Source: Misgurnus anguillicaudatus
Lineage: Eukaryota > Chordata > Actinopteri > Cypriniformes > Cobitidae
DNA: 64,000 nucleotides
Direction: 5' to 3'
NCBI RefSeq assembly: GCF_027580225.2
Contig: NC_073358.2
Location: 48,694,001 to 48,758,000, forward strand
This document shows, piece by piece, positions 43,520 to 55,289 of the stretch (its first letter is position 1; each line of letters opens with the position of its first letter). The notes beneath the pieces were generated by a model. The model saw only the letters and a program-made list of their open reading frames with translations, had not been told where the DNA came from and made no database searches. The translations under genes and the position numbers were made by a program.

Positions 43520-43720
43520 TCCCGTCTCACGAAATTACATACCTATAGTCACGTAAATTTGTGTTTTTTTTTTTGTGATACTGTCACGAATTTCCGTGTT
43601 TTTTGTGACCGTATCACAAGTTTCTGATTACGTGTCATTGTCTTGTTTTGGTTACTCAACTGTTTTTTTTTCTATTTTCTTACCCTAGTCGCTGTTTTAG
43701 GGTTAGGTGAAGTGCATTCG
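43520..43720. repeat. GTCACG-type foldback fragment
   Basis: CCCGTCTCACGAAATTACAT, ATACTGTCACGAATTTCCGT and CGCTGTTTTAGGGTTAGGTG match the style of one arm of the 40893 family. Confidence 0.5.
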
Positions 43721-44765
43721 GCAAATAAATACTCCGTCACACGTCTTCACAACTGCTTTTTGACACTTTGCCTATGTTTAGCATGAGGAATCCGATTCTT
43801 AAACAGTGTTAATAGTCAGAATGCATGAAATAGTTTTAGATCCCCCCCCCCACAAGAGTTATTTCTTTCTTACCTTTTTTATAGTCTGTAGAAAATTTCC
43901 ACTACAAAAGGGTGGATGTTATGTTCTTTATGGAACCATACAGCCTGACAAAGAGCGTTTTAAGAACCTTTATATTTAAGAGCATTGTCGTAATCCCCTG
44001 AAGCTGAATGTAAGCTTTAGCATGTTTATAATATCAATAACATATAGAGAACGACCTCCATATTTCTCTGCAAAACTCCCTGCATGCGATGATGCAACAT
44101 TGAGAAAGCTTTTGACACAGTGTGCATACAAGACAGGTTTGTTTTCAAGGAATACTTTTGTACCACAGAGGAAACAATGCAAAGGCACAAAGCGAATGTG
44201 CTCATTTTGTTTTTGAATAAAATATGATTGGTACTAAAACACAGAACAGACAAAGACACCTTTATCTTCAGCGTGTGGGTGAACAAGAGCGTACAGAACA
44301 GAGCTGTATCCGAGAAGAAAAAATCTTTACGTTGTCGTAAAATGCTGTAATCCATTATTAACACACTTATCTTACTGAAATGATAATTTGCTGAAGAAAG
44401 CAACACCATTTGTAAATCCGGCAAAGGGCTTTATGTGAAAACGCTGTTAGCAGAAAATATGATGGTTGTTGTGATATTTTTAAAGGTTATAACACATCTT
44501 GCTCAGCAGTCGTCCACGAGGGTGTGTCAATGAAAGGTTGTCCTTGTCAATGTTAACAAATCCACTAACAAATAACAGGGCAGTGAGTCGTTTTGATTTT
44601 CGACGGTCGGCAGGGTACCGTTAAAGGTCTGGGAAAGCATGTTTCTATGTTATGAACTATGCTATAAATTCAGACGATCTCTCTGATTCTGTTAAGGAAA
44701 ATAAGCATAACCTATATATAAGATATAATAAGAATATATATAAGATACCCTACACTACTACCCTA
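43721..44765. other. Mostly unique segment
   Basis: A fragment at 43880-43985 (TATAGTCTGTAGAAAATTTC, GTTCTTTATGGAACCATA) belongs to the same dispersed family as 56960-57075. The 132-codon minus-strand frame at 44026-44424 is unrecognised. The short run of ten C at 43842-43851 is simple sequence. Confidence 0.35.
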
Positions 44766-44769
44766 CGGT

Positions 44770-44998
44770 CCCAAGCTGTCAATGGGGGAGTACCATAACC
44801 TTCCGGCTCTCTCGTTAATCCAACATGTAAGTGACTTAAACTGCAATTCTTCGATTGGCTGCTATAACAGAAAAGCTCCAAAAGGGGGTCAATCCCATAG
44901 ACCCCCCCCCCCCATGTTAAACTGCCTAACTTTACAGCAGAAATATATGTTTACAGCCAGTCACAAAAAGTGGTTTTGGTCTATAAAGCAAATGTTGT
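44770..44998. repeat. Dispersed repeat fragment (CAATCCCATAGACCCCC)
   Basis: AGCTCCAAAAGGGGGTCAAT then CCCATAGACCCCC and TTTACAGCAGAAATATATGT follow the wording of a common cypriniform repeat. Ends not defined. Confidence 0.4.
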
Positions 44999-45004
44999 TC
45001 TTTT

Positions 45005-46085
45005 TAAGGAATAGGCAGACTAGGCGGTCACCTAGGGCACCACCAGCAGGGGCACCAATGCACGTGTATACATTTTGACTGCTGCTTTACTTAAATAAGA
45101 TAAACTCTGAATGTCGAATGTTTAACACAAAATGGATAACAAAATATTTCACCAGCATCAGACAAAAGTTTATATGTGTGATTTGCCCAAAAGTATTGCA
45201 GTTTTTTCAAGACCACAACCTTCTTTTCTCTGTTTTATTAACACATATTTTTTCATGCCAATTAAAATGTAATTATTATCAAGTAATGCACTTGTGATAT
45301 TAAACAGTTTTATTTGTAGTAAGTATCCACAAATTTACTATGTCCTCATCATAATAACAATAACACGATAACTGTAAATTTGTCTCACAATGGATATGAA
45401 ATAAGAGTTGTGTCTTACGATGCCATTGTGTTTACTTGAGAACTGAAAATATTATATGCACCAGAGTAGAGAAAATATGAAATTGTGTTCCTTAAAGCAG
45501 GATAAAGATAAATGTCTGTGTATAACTAGTACAGTAATAATTGAGTGTTGATTTGGAATAAATGAAGTTAAATTTGTCATTCACATAGCATGTAGCTCTT
45601 CAAATGTATTTTTTTATTTTATTTTTAAATCTGATGTGGCCAAAAATATTTGCCTACCCTGGTCCCCAATAGGTACTGACCCTAACCCTGGGCACAGCCA
45701 CCCTAAAATGTGAGTACTGTCAATCTGATGCCTATATGCCATTGGATCAGAGGGCTATTATTTACTGCCTGAACATTAATTACATGTAAAGTTTGCATTT
45801 TCAGCGCTCAACACCACTCAAAGGGTTCAAAGGTCAATTTAAAAATTGGTTCAGTAAAAAGCAAACAAAATTATTTTTTTCTTCATAAAACTTTAATAGA
45901 CAATTAATTTTTTTATTATTAAAACTGCTTTGTTGAATTTAATGCACTTAAGATTTGAGTGTTACATTATCATATGATTTTTAAATGATTTGTGTTTTTT
46001 GCATGTAATATTTAATGTAAAATTGTATAATCTTGTTTGGGGGTACCAATAGGGTTTTCACCTAGGGCGTCAAAATGGCTTGAAA
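45005..46085. mobile_element. Probable DNA element, CACCTAGGGC termini
   Basis: GGCGGTCACCTAGGGCACCA at the left and GTTTTCACCTAGGGCGTCAA near the right suggest one repeated element of about 1.08 kb. The words at the two ends are in the same orientation, so they may be separate fragments or an unusual terminal arrangement. No transposase. Confidence 0.35.
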
Positions 46086-46089
46086 CGTC

Positions 46090-47308
46090 CCTACCTTCAT
46101 GAAAACTGAGGGGGGTGAATTTTTGTAAATCATTTGTTTGCATTATATTAAGCCTTAAAGTTCAGCACAAATTAGGGGTGTGGTCACTTGAGTGACAGGT
46201 GATAAGCCGTGACTTATTTAATGATTCAGCACAGCCTTAAGTACCTTATTGCTTACATAAAATGTTTGTTCCCGGTATAAAGGACAAAAAGAAAATTCAG
46301 GTGAGATGGAAAGTGACATCATACAACTCCAATAATAGGAAACATCAGGAATAATGAAACTTGACACGCTCATTAATGATGAATATATACTGTGCATGCT
46401 TATATGTGTGGCATGAGCCACAGATGTCCATCCTTTTACACTAACAAAAATGATGGATTTTAAAAATAAGACCTGAGGATTTTAAAATATGATGAATAAA
46501 TATTCAGTCATTTGTCACAGGCGATTCTGCAGGCTGTCCATTTCTTTGAATCGTGAATTGGTACCTAATTGATTCAATCTCATTGGTTTACCACATCAAA
46601 TGACACTTCCAAGTCATACACATTCATGACAAAAGAAAAGCAGGAGTCTTACATTCACCCAAGAGGCACTGAAATATGTTTCACATTTAATGGTGGGAAA
46701 TTGAATGTTTTCAAATGGCATTTTATGGTTGAAACTGTTCTCAGCAAGACAATATTGGTGCTTAAGTGATTTAGCATTTGAGGCGGCGAGAAGATTATTA
46801 AATCTGAAATGTTTTGGTGAACCGCTACATTAACTCAGGTGAATTGGGACCTTATTTTAGTAAAATGACAGAAGTTATTTTCAGAATAGCTTGCCTCTTA
46901 CCTACCGTTTCTGCGCTTTACACGATAGTACTGAAGTATACTGTACTATAATTTACCTAATATTTAATTACTACACTGCTTCGACAATATAAATAAGTGT
47001 GCTTGTTATTTAGCAGGTGTTTTTATCTATAGCAGACGCTGTATTACAAGAAGAGTTCCCTGGAGTTACCTGAGGTTAAGTGTTTTTCACAGGAGCTCAG
47101 TGCTGATAAGGGAACTGCGCAGCTTCAGGGTTTAACTATAGGACATTTGGGTTATCGGGCAAGAGCTTTAACAACTACACCACCGTAACCAGCTTAAAAA
47201 CAGAGAAACTGACACCAGCTGAGTCCTATAGCCAAGTGGCTGAAGATCTGGGTTAGAAATAAAACCTTTGAAGAACAAATTCAAAAAATTCTTAAAATTT
47301 ACAATTAA
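46090..47308. other. Mostly unique segment
   Basis: 46440-46790 is non-repetitive and has several TAAT/ATTGATT words, a possible conserved element. 46985-47190 reads like an old SINE or related repeat (TAGCAGGTGTTTTTATCTAT, TTAACAACTACACCACCG). No gene seen. Confidence 0.3.
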
Positions 47309-47317
47309 ACTACTTGA

Positions 47318-47953
47318 TAAGGGTGTCAGGATTTCGATTTTAAATAAAAATCGATCGAAATGAAGTCACAACCTCAAACTTCGAATTAAAAAATGGGATT
47401 GTTGATGCTGCAACGCCCCCATGTCACGTCCTGTTGGCTTGCCAAGCGGGGGGAAATAAACTCTCAGAAATGCCTTTAAAAACATCCAACCAGCGGAACG
47501 CGATTTATATTTTAAACACGAGGGATGTGATGCTACAACTCCTTGAAATGCATATCTTAAACAGGATTACTACCTGTTCTGCTTTCGGACAGAGCGCAGC
47601 TCTGCAGGTGCACGAGAGAACCGCAAAGATGCAGCGGGTTATATTTTAAACAAAAGGTATAGTTTGCCTCAGCTCGCATGAAATGCATAAAACTGAACAA
47701 ATACGTAAGGATTATTACTTTAGATTATGTTTAGACTTTGGACAGATGTGAGAGCGCGTGCACGTGAGACAGAGAGAAGCGCAGCTGCTTATGACGCACC
47801 GGTTTTATTTCAGATAATAGGAGTCCAAGACGCACGCATTAAGTCTATCTGCGTGCAAGAAGGAATTCTCTCTCTACAAACTCTCTCACGTAAAATAAAG
47901 CCCACAAACCCCCATGCGAGGAAAAGCACGCAATGTGCATGTTAATTTGAAAC

Positions 47954-47992
<39 letters not shown>

Positions 47993-48110
47993 GGCATATA
48001 ATTTTTTTCTAAAAAAAAAAATCATTTAAAAATCGAGAATCGAATTGAATCGTGACATCAGAATCGAAAATGTAACCGAATCGAGGATTTGGAGAATCGT
48101 GACACCCCTA
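47318..48110. mobile_element. 793-bp non-autonomous hAT element with perfect 8-bp duplication
   Basis: Termini TAAGGGTGTCA and (other strand) TAGGGGTGTCACGATTCTCC. CTACTTGA is found exactly at 47310-47317 and 48111-48118. Subterminal words AATCGATCGAAAT and ATCGAGAATCGAATTGAATC. The interior has a microsatellite at 47951-47990 and two unrecognised frames (47434-47649, 47727-47945) but no hAT transposase. Confidence 0.92.
47951..47990. repeat. AAT trinucleotide microsatellite
   Basis: About 13 units of AAT inside the hAT element. Confidence 0.95.
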
Positions 48111-48174
48111 CTACTTGATGCTATAAATACAGCTAAATTCACAAAGAAATGTGTTTTAGTTAATTTGTGACTTT

Positions 48175-48738
48175 GTGTCAATGCGCGAGACTAAAGTCAC
48201 GTGACTGCAGTGAAGTGGATGACGTGTTATTCTCAGACATGTTTGCCAAGGGTTTTTTTCAAACTTACAGTGTGCATCTCCCACAGACTGTAAACGATGT
48301 CCAGACGCACAAAAAAGACGGAAAAAACAGCTGGGACACACCAGATAACACGTTAGCTGCGTTGTACGTCATCCGTATCACTGCAGACACGTGATTTTAG
48401 TCTCGCGCATGCGCTTCACAACAGACGCGGAAGAGAAGACAATGCTGAATAAAGTCATATTTTTTTTTATTTTTGGACCAAAATGTATTTTCGATGCTTC
48501 AACACATTCTAACTGATCCACTCATGTCACATGGACTACTTTGATGATGTTTTTATTACCTTTCTGGACATGGACAGTAAACCATCATAGATTTTCAATG
48601 AAGGGTCAACAAGCTCTCGGACTAAATATAAAACATCTTAAACTGTGTTCTGAAGGTGAACGGAGGTCTTATGAGTTTGGAACGACATGAGGGTGAGTCA
48701 TCAATGACATCACTTTCATCCTTGGGTGAACTATCCCT
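48175..48738. mobile_element. Angel-like foldback, left arm truncated
   Basis: Right arm complete: CTTAAACTGTGTTCTGAAGG, TTGGAACGACATGAGGGTGA and TTGGGTGAACTATCCCT before TTAA (48739-48742). The left side enters at ATGCGCGAGACTAAAGTCAC, whose inverse (GTGATTTTAGTCTCGCGCAT) is at 48391-48410, so only the inner part of the left arm remains. Confidence 0.8.
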
Positions 48739-48744
48739 TTAAAG

Positions 48745-49484
48745 CTAATGTTTACATGAAACGATTTAGTGAAAAAATAAAAGTTTGTCCTTTGTGTTTA
48801 TGAAAACTTTTACGAGCACAGTACCACGCTGTTAAAAAGATACATGTAGAAAACTAAATCTGCTGTATTATGTGTGCCAGGCCAGAAATGGCGATGTTAC
48901 CTTGTAAAGCAACACTACACGGATGCATTTTTCTACAGGGATATATACAAACAATCATTGGGCAAATATATTGATACATGTCAATGAGACTGTTGTCCTC
49001 CTAGGCAAATTCTGTAGTTGTCAGCACAATGGTAACCCAACAACAAAACCGAAACTCTTTCAAATAGCCTACTAATATAACAACATACTAAACATTAATA
49101 TGTCCCCCTTTTCTCATTATTTTAATTAAACATGCATAAAATAACACTTTAGATTTTTACTCTCAAGCTTGCTAAAAATCAACACCCACCAATATTGATT
49201 GAGTACAACACAAATTATTCATGTAGTCCCAACTTAAAAGAGTCAAGTTCACGTAGATTGATTTAAAACATATGTGATATGCCTAGAAAACATTTAACAT
49301 TTTTATTAACAGTAATTAATTAAATAAGCCAATTTTCATTTTCTTAAATTTAATTAGGGTCAGAATCACTTTTAGTGTAGGTCTACAATGGCTGAAACAC
49401 CTGAGATGTTGGTATTAAACCAATAAATCATGTAAGGCTGTGTGTTATAGTTTTGAAGCATGGGTAAAAATCATGCCTAAAACT
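48745..49484. other. Unique AT-rich segment, no gene seen
   Basis: No recognised repeat or frame. Confidence 0.35.
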
Positions 49485-50207
49485 CCCTTACACACCAAAC
49501 GGCATCGTGTTACTTGCTCTAGATTACTCGTGGGATTTAACTCCGTGTCATGCGAATTTTTTGCTCGAGTTGAATATTTTCAACTTGGGTGAAGACGCGT
49601 TTGAGGTGAGTAGCACGTGTTTTTGTGGCAAACGCGTGCCCATATCCCGTCATTCGCATCGCCCCACACGAGGACGCGTCTGACCGCGTCTTTGTATTGA
49701 CTTTGTATGTAATCTACTTGCGTAAATCGTTGAACTTGCGCCTGGTTTGAACCCACAGTAATGAAACATTCACACGGGGCCGTTAATGCTTGACGGAAGG
49801 CTTGCCTGAAGCGTGGCCAACAGCCAATCACAGTGGCCACAACACATGCTCCGGTCTTCCATAAATGTAATTGGCTGGCTCTGCCTAGGTTATTTGCATA
49901 AGGCGATCTGATTGGCTGACGCACGCATTGCTGCTTGAAAAGTTGACTTCTTACAGCAATGGCACTGACGCGGTACCGACGGATCCACAATTCAGTTCGG
50001 CAACGCATGACGTCACCCATTAAAAGTGAATGGGAAGTGTCAACGCTTCGTTGAGGCAAATATCGCTTATTCATACGCGCCGCCCATATAACGTCATTCG
50101 CATCGCCCCACACGAGGACGCGTCTGATTGCGTCTTTGCATTGACTTTGTATGTAATCGACTCCTGCAAATCGTTGAACTTGCGTTTGGTGTGTATGCCC
50201 CATAAGA
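49485..50207 (-). repeat. Inverted copies of the 16-18 kb unit, separated by an insertion
   Basis: On the minus strand, TCAACGATTTACGCAAGTAG, ATTACATACAAAGTCAATAC, GTGGGGCGATGCGAATGACG and AATCCCACGAGTAATCTAGA reproduce the unit of the 16038-18340 array. A second partial copy is at 50090-50207, ending in GGGGCATACACACCAAACGC. Between them (about 49755-50075) lies unrelated DNA with CACACGGGGCCGTTAATGC, which looks like a further inserted element. A 222-codon open frame crosses all of this and is not a gene. Confidence 0.75.
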
Positions 50208-50522
50208 CTCAAGTGCTGTATTGATGTTATTAATACAGCTGCAACCACATTATAATAAAAGACAAGTGGCTCTAGTAGACTTTAACCTTTTTTATTTTAT
50301 TTGTTAGAATAAACAGTTGTTTATTCAACAGTTAGGGTATTTCCTGAGTTGAAATGACACTTGCCAACATTTACAATGAGAGAAATATGACCAACACAAT
50401 TTTATATTACCCGACACCATTCTCGCACACCTGTTCACATCTACAGAAGTAAAAGTTTCACTTAACTTGACTTGTTTCCCCCTGATAATCGTGTTGTGCT
50501 CGGAGGTGCCCTGTAGGTACAT

Positions 50523-50524
<2 letters not shown>
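50208..50524. other. Short unique segment
   Basis: Nothing recognised. Confidence 0.3.
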
Positions 50525-50601
<77 letters not shown>

Positions 50602-50603
50602 TG

Positions 50604-50648
<45 letters not shown>
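50525..50648. repeat. Compound microsatellite (GT)n-(GTGC)n-(GA)n
   Basis: GT from 50525 to about 50580, GTGC repeats to about 50602, then GA from about 50606 to 50648. Cys-Val and Arg-Glu frames across it are by-products. Confidence 0.97.
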
Positions 50649-50650
<2 letters not shown>

Positions 50651-50801
50651 GAAAATAAAGGGAATTTCCTCCCCGTCATGCATTCTTCTTTATATCCATT
50701 TCATTTTCAACAAGTCTGTCACAGCTCATCTCTTATCTGACTTTCCCAAAAAGGGATGGAAACCAAACAAAACACAAAGACAAAACTAGAGAAAGAGTTT
50801 T

Positions 50802-51515
50802 CAGGGTTATCACACCTTAGTTAACTTCCAATTCAAGGACCTTTCAAGGACTTTCAAGGTCCAATAGCCTCAAATTCAAGGACTAAATGTGGGGACACAT
50901 TTCAAGTGAGAGCAAGATTCCATTGTGTTCCTTTTAAGATACATTGTTACAGTTCCCTTTCGAGGGAACTCGCGCTGCGTCACTGGGGTGACTCTTTTGG
51001 GACACCTCCAGGGCTAAGTGCGTCTGAATGTGTATATCAAATTCAACCAATAATGAGGCTTAAAGACAAAGACAGGGTGACGCGGGAGCCAGGAAGTATA
51101 TCGCTATCTGAAATATTGCCAAAGACGGTGTTACCGGGACACAGGAAGTATGGCAAAAGAGACACAACGTCTCGTTCCCTTCTAAGGGAACAACAGTTAA
51201 TTACGTAACCCGAGACGTTTTCATGTGTCAAACACAACTATGCAAAAACACATTTTGGTATGAATCAACATTTGCATACAGAAGATATAAGCATTTAAAG
51301 TGAACAGTTTAGCACGTGTGTTTGAAAAGCTAGGACTTGTATGATATTATCCTACACTACACAGGAAATATTATGGATTTCAGAAAACTTCTTGCATGAA
51401 ATAGATTCAAGCACTTTCAATGACCTGTATCTATGTTATATATTTTCAAAACTTCCCAGGCCCTTGAATTATCTCCCCCAGTTTCACAAACTTTCAAGGA
51501 CCCGTGGGAACCCTG
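50802..51515. mobile_element. hAT-like element, CAGGGTT termini, with nested insertion
   Basis: CAGGGTTATCACACC at the left and CAGGGTTCCCACGGGTCCTT at the right (other strand). Subterminal AATTCAAGGACCTTTCAAGG and CTTTCAAGGA are shared. No clean 8-bp duplication was found. Interrupted by 50945-51213. Confidence 0.6.
50945..51213. repeat. Nested repeat with GTTCCCTT termini
   Basis: GTTACAGTTCCCTTTCGAGG then GAACTCGCGCTGCGTCAC at the left, GTTCCCTTCTAAGGGAACAA and TTACGTAACC at the right. Much GC-richer than the host repeat. Superfamily unclear. Confidence 0.5.
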
Positions 51516-51959
51516 GTTTGTTTTTTGCTCTGAGGTTGCTCCTTAACAGAGTTTATAGTCACATTTCCTCCAATTTATGTTTGGTTAAAAAGAAATTGAC
51601 TGTTGATGTCAAACTTTGATATTTGGAAAGACTAAGTGCGGCTTGAGACACTGTTGAGATCTCTAAATCTTTAAAAGGGGCTTAAGATTCCCAGGGAGAA
51701 AAATTTGAGAAGCAGGAGACCAAAGCAGTCACCATTTAATCTTATTACAGTCTATGAGAAAGAAAATGAAGAAAATGAAGTCTGTTGTGGTCACACCTCC
51801 CTTTTGTGGCTCAATCTAATGAATTCATTACCGTCAATCAAGTTTGGCAGTGTTAATAAACCGCCCCAAATACCCCATTTACACAAATCAGATCTCTTTA
51901 TTACTGCAAAATGAAAATAGTAAATTATCCATATAGGCAGTGACTCATCACAGTATCCA

Positions 51960-51999
<40 letters not shown>

Positions 52000-52199
52000 A
52001 ATAGCCAATCCGGTTCTTGCACATGGAAAACTAATTAATGATAAAATAAATCAGTCTGCTTCTTTATCAGTTGAATCTGTATAGAGAGAAAGGACACAAA
52101 TGAATTTGCTTTCAAGTTTGCTCCATTCCTTCAGTCTCAAAACATAATTATGACCCCATTGCCAAACTCTGTGTGTCGCCGGTGCCACATAAAAAGATA
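51516..52199. other. Unique segment with a CA microsatellite
   Basis: (CA)n at about 51961-51997. Other sequence shows no recognised gene or repeat. Confidence 0.4.
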
Positions 52200-52780
52200 A
52201 CCAAAATTTTAAATGATTTATCAAGCATCACCCCTGGCTGTATTTGAGACTTTACTGCCATCTTTAGGTGGAAGGCGTAACTGCATCACTTTTTTAAAGG
52301 CATGGGGTCATATATTGAATGTATTTGATGGCTCTGATTGGCTGAAATCGAACAGTGTCAAACATGCCATGAAAGAGCAGGTTGTGTTGGATTGTGGGCC
52401 ACTGCGGAGCGCGACGATAGCAGCGGCACCCCCTCAGGCTGGAGGCTGGCGTAGGCCCGGCGTGTTTGGCAGCTGTGTGGGTACCAGATGGTTCCCAGAA
52501 TAATAAGGAGACGCGCTGGAGCTCGCAGCTTTGCAGGCTGGCCGACGTGTGAAGTCAAGCGTGCGGTTTTATCAGCTTGTTGACACGGACCGAGTCAATT
52601 ATCCCACTGCGCTTCAGATGCTGGTGACGATTGAGTTTTTGTATGCGCTCTTTTCAATGCATCTGCAGAGCGACTGACTGATCGTGCCTGTCCTGAATTA
52701 TGTGTGCAATCAGCACACACACACTCTGAATTCACACAAATAAATAAGTTGAGAGCTTTAAAGGTGTCAGACATCTTTAA
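52200..52780. promoter_or_regulatory. GC-richer unique segment; possible exon, promoter or conserved element
   Basis: From 52380 to 52700 the sequence is non-repetitive, GC-richer than almost all of the window and has many CpG dinucleotides (GGAGCGCGACGATAGCAGCG, GGAGACGCGCTGGAGCTCGC). In a fish genome this suggests an exon or regulatory element rather than neutral spacer. The plus frame at 52213-52503 (96 residues, start MIYQASPLAVFETLLPSLGG) is unrecognised, and a minus frame overlaps it, so no coding call is made. Confidence 0.25.
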
Positions 52781-53092
52781 GTTGAACTGCTAATTGGTGT
52801 CGGTTTTATTTCCTTTGATCAATAAAAAACCTTTTTTTAACAATGTTCTGCCACTTGTACTGTGACCTGCTTGGTCATGCGTCATCAAGCACAAAACATC
52901 TTATTTTTCTTTATTCTTACAAAAAACTTCCAATGCAACTTTTCCTAAAAAAGGAAATATTTTTACATTTACATTTTTGGCAAACGCTTTTATCCAAAGC
53001 GACTTACAGTGCATTCAAGCTATAACAAGGGACCCCCAAATAAAATTAGCTTAGGCCCCCATAAAGGCTTGGGCCGGCCCTGTGTGCATGTA
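52781..53092. repeat. SINE tail and a GGCCGGCCCTG terminus
   Basis: TTTACATTTACATTTTTGGC with GCTTTTATCCAAAGCGACTT (52965-53008) is a minus-oriented SINE tail. AAAGGCTTGGGCCGGCCCTG at 53064-53083 resembles the terminus of a hAT-type element without its partner. Confidence 0.55.
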
Positions 53093-53687
53093 AGAGATTT
53101 CAGTAGTGAAGAACGAGATACTGTACATCTTTTTTCATACCAAATGCATTAAATTCAAAAGAGAGACAGTGACGTGTGGATCTGCTTTACAGCCCAAGGG
53201 AAAGGGTCATGACTCTTATTTTAAAACATTTTCTATGTCTTTAACCTCTGTCTTTGCTTGTTTCACCCCGGCCTGTCAAAATATTTCAGAAGCAGAAGCA
53301 ACATCAAACCTATTGAACTACTCGGTGAGTTCAAGTTACAGAAATAGAATAAGTGACAATGAGTAACACAAATGCACTGGGCTTAAAGGTCAGCAGGTGG
53401 TTTCTAATCGGTCAGGGCGTATAGGTTTAATTAATAAATATCCTATGAACCGGTGTATCTGACGGGCAGCAGGTATTAGCTGGCAACATTAGCCACCCAA
53501 TGGGTCAAGCCAAGTCATTCAAGAAGTTTCTCTGTATGGTTATTAATAATCCAGCTGCTGTATGATCCAGAAGACAAAAAAAAACATAAACCAAAGAGAA
53601 ACAAAAGAGCAATTAAAAATATTAAACCAAATGCAAATTCATCATTCATCTCTTGAACTCACGTGCATTGTGTAAAAGCCTAACCTG
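53093..53687. other. Unique segment, no gene seen
   Basis: The 86-codon frame at 53106-53366 is unrecognised. Nothing else. Confidence 0.35.
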
Positions 53688-53691
53688 TTAA

Positions 53692-54345
53692 AGGTGACAT
53701 TTCACAAGACTTTTTTAAGATGTTAAATTAAATTTTAGTGTCCCCAGAGTACATATGTGAAGTTTTAGCTTAAAAAAACCCATAAAGATAATTTATTATA
53801 ACATGTTAAAATTGCAACTTTGTAGGTGTGAGCAAATGTGCTGTTTTTGGGTGTGTCCTTTAAAATGCAAATGAGCTGATGAAATGCAAACACTGATCGC
53901 CATGATGGTGGTTTGTTAAAATTGAAACTCGATAGGCTTTATGCCCAGCTGCACTACTTCCTGAACTTCAGCCAGCTCCTTGTTTCCTGTCTGCCATTAT
54001 TGGACAAACTGATTAATCCAGGTGTGCCTGACCTCACAACAACAATAATCAGACACATCTGGATTAATCAGTTTGTCCAATAATGGCAGACAGGAAACAA
54101 GGAGCTGGCTGAAGTTCAGGAAGTAGTGCAGCTGGGCATATTGTGCTGGTAGTGCAGTGGTTGGATAGTGCAAATTAGAGGGCTGTATTATCCCCTTCTG
54201 ACATCACAAGGGGAGCCAAATTTCAATTAACTATTTTTTTCCTGTGCTTGCAGAGAATGGTTTACCAAAACTAAGTTACTGGGTTGTTCTTTAACACATT
54301 TTCTAGGTTGATAGAAGCACTGGGGACCCAATTATAGCAAAAAGT
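53692..54345. mobile_element. TTAA-start repeat (AGGTGACATTTCACAAGAC) with a palindromic insert
   Basis: TTAA at 53688-53691 and the words GTGTCCCCAGAGTACATATG, GGGTGTGTCCTTTAAAATGC, CAAATGAGCTGATGAAATGC, then CTTCTGACATCACAAGGGGA and GATAGAAGCACTGGGGACCC follow a widespread cypriniform repeat. The palindrome at 53940-54140 sits within it. The right terminus is degraded. Confidence 0.65.
53940..54140. repeat. 201-bp palindrome with 82-bp perfect arms
   Basis: Arms 53940-54021 and 54059-54140 are exact reverse complements by hand comparison, starting TATGCCCAGCTGCACTACTT and separated by a 37-bp loop whose edges are also partly complementary. No TTAA, TA or 8-bp duplication is obvious around it. 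Confidence 0.92.
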
Positions 54346-54633
54346 ACGATTGGTAACACTTTACTTAAAGGGTTGTTAATAACACTGACATGACACATTT
54401 ATAATCATGTGTCATGAACATGAAGGAGAATTTATGCACGTTTATGACAACTGTCATTAAGTGTCATTTGTTCAATTATGTCATTTTTAATGCAAAGATG
54501 ACATTGTTTGAGATGTCCTTGACATTAACAAATGCATCATAACTTGTCGTGACAACTTGACATTACCAAGACAACATAACTGACAACTTTTTACCAGTGA
54601 TACAAATTGAACTTGTCATTAAAACATCATTAA

Positions 54634-54767
54634 AGGACAAGTGCACCATTAAACCCATTGTAGAGGTGTGAGGTGAAACACAAACACCCAAAAATTCTCG
54701 GGGCAGCCGCATATGTCCAAATTTCAGTCAAAACAGAGCTTTAAGTGTAAAATACCGAACTTGTCCT
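54634..54767. mobile_element. 134-bp deleted member of the 58491-60275 foldback family
   Basis: AGGACAAGTGCACC at the left, TTTAAGTGTAAAATACCGAA then CTTGTCCT at the right, TTAA at 54630-54633 and 54768-54771. It keeps ATTCTCGGGGCAGCCGCATA of the right arm. The left arm is reduced to a few bases. Confidence 0.8.
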
Positions 54768-54771
54768 TTAA

Positions 54772-55149
54772 CTCTTTTCCCGCCAGCATCTTTCATGATT
54801 TTCACAAAAGTTTTATTCCTCCCAGAAAATGTTTTTCTTTAAATATATAAACATACCAAAACCATTTCATCCTACCTTCATTATTTCTCTTTTTATCACC
54901 TCTTAAATATACCCATATTTTATGGATATATAATGAAGGTTTCATCAAAAACACCAAATTTTGATAATTCCATTTTTGTGAAGGACTTTTCATAGAGATC
55001 AGATGCAGAGCGATCCTTAAAACTTAGAAGGACACACAGCTGTTTGCCCTAGGGCAATACTTTCGGGTTTTATAAGTTGCAGAAGTGTAATAGCGGATAA
55101 TAGCAGAATTGCAGATTGCAGAGAAAACTCGTCAATGGCAGGGAAAGAG
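54772..55149. mobile_element. CTCTTTCACCGCCA-family element abutting the previous one
   Basis: Starts CTCTTTTCCCGCCAGC directly after the TTAA at 54768-54771 and ends CAATGGCAGGGAAAGAG before TTAA at 55150-55153. Interior CATCCTACCTTCATTATTTC and TCATAGAGATCAGATGCAGA match the 4448 copy. Confidence 0.85.
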
Positions 55150-55256
55150 TTAACTGTTAATACTTTGTCATATAGCTTTATAAAAGCGTCATGAATATTC
55201 TTCAGTTCATAGTGGTTTGTTTTAAGTCCAGGTGTTAGAGAAATAAAATTAATCAT

Positions 55257-55289
55257 ACAGTAATAATAATAATAATAATAATAATAATT
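55257..55289. repeat. AAT/TAA trinucleotide microsatellite
   Basis: About nine TAA units following CATACAG. Confidence 0.9.

Noticed and set aside
44026..44424. 132-codon minus-strand frame
   Set aside because: No recognisable domain, Cys/Leu/Ser-rich composition and no supporting exon signals.
49580..50248. 222-codon open frame on the minus strand, the longest in the window
   Set aside because: It crosses two copies of a repeat unit and an inserted element. Its protein repeats itself because the DNA does, and it matches no family.
50458..50789. Cys-Val, Arg-Glu and Thr-His open frames
   Set aside because: By-product of the GT/GA compound microsatellite.
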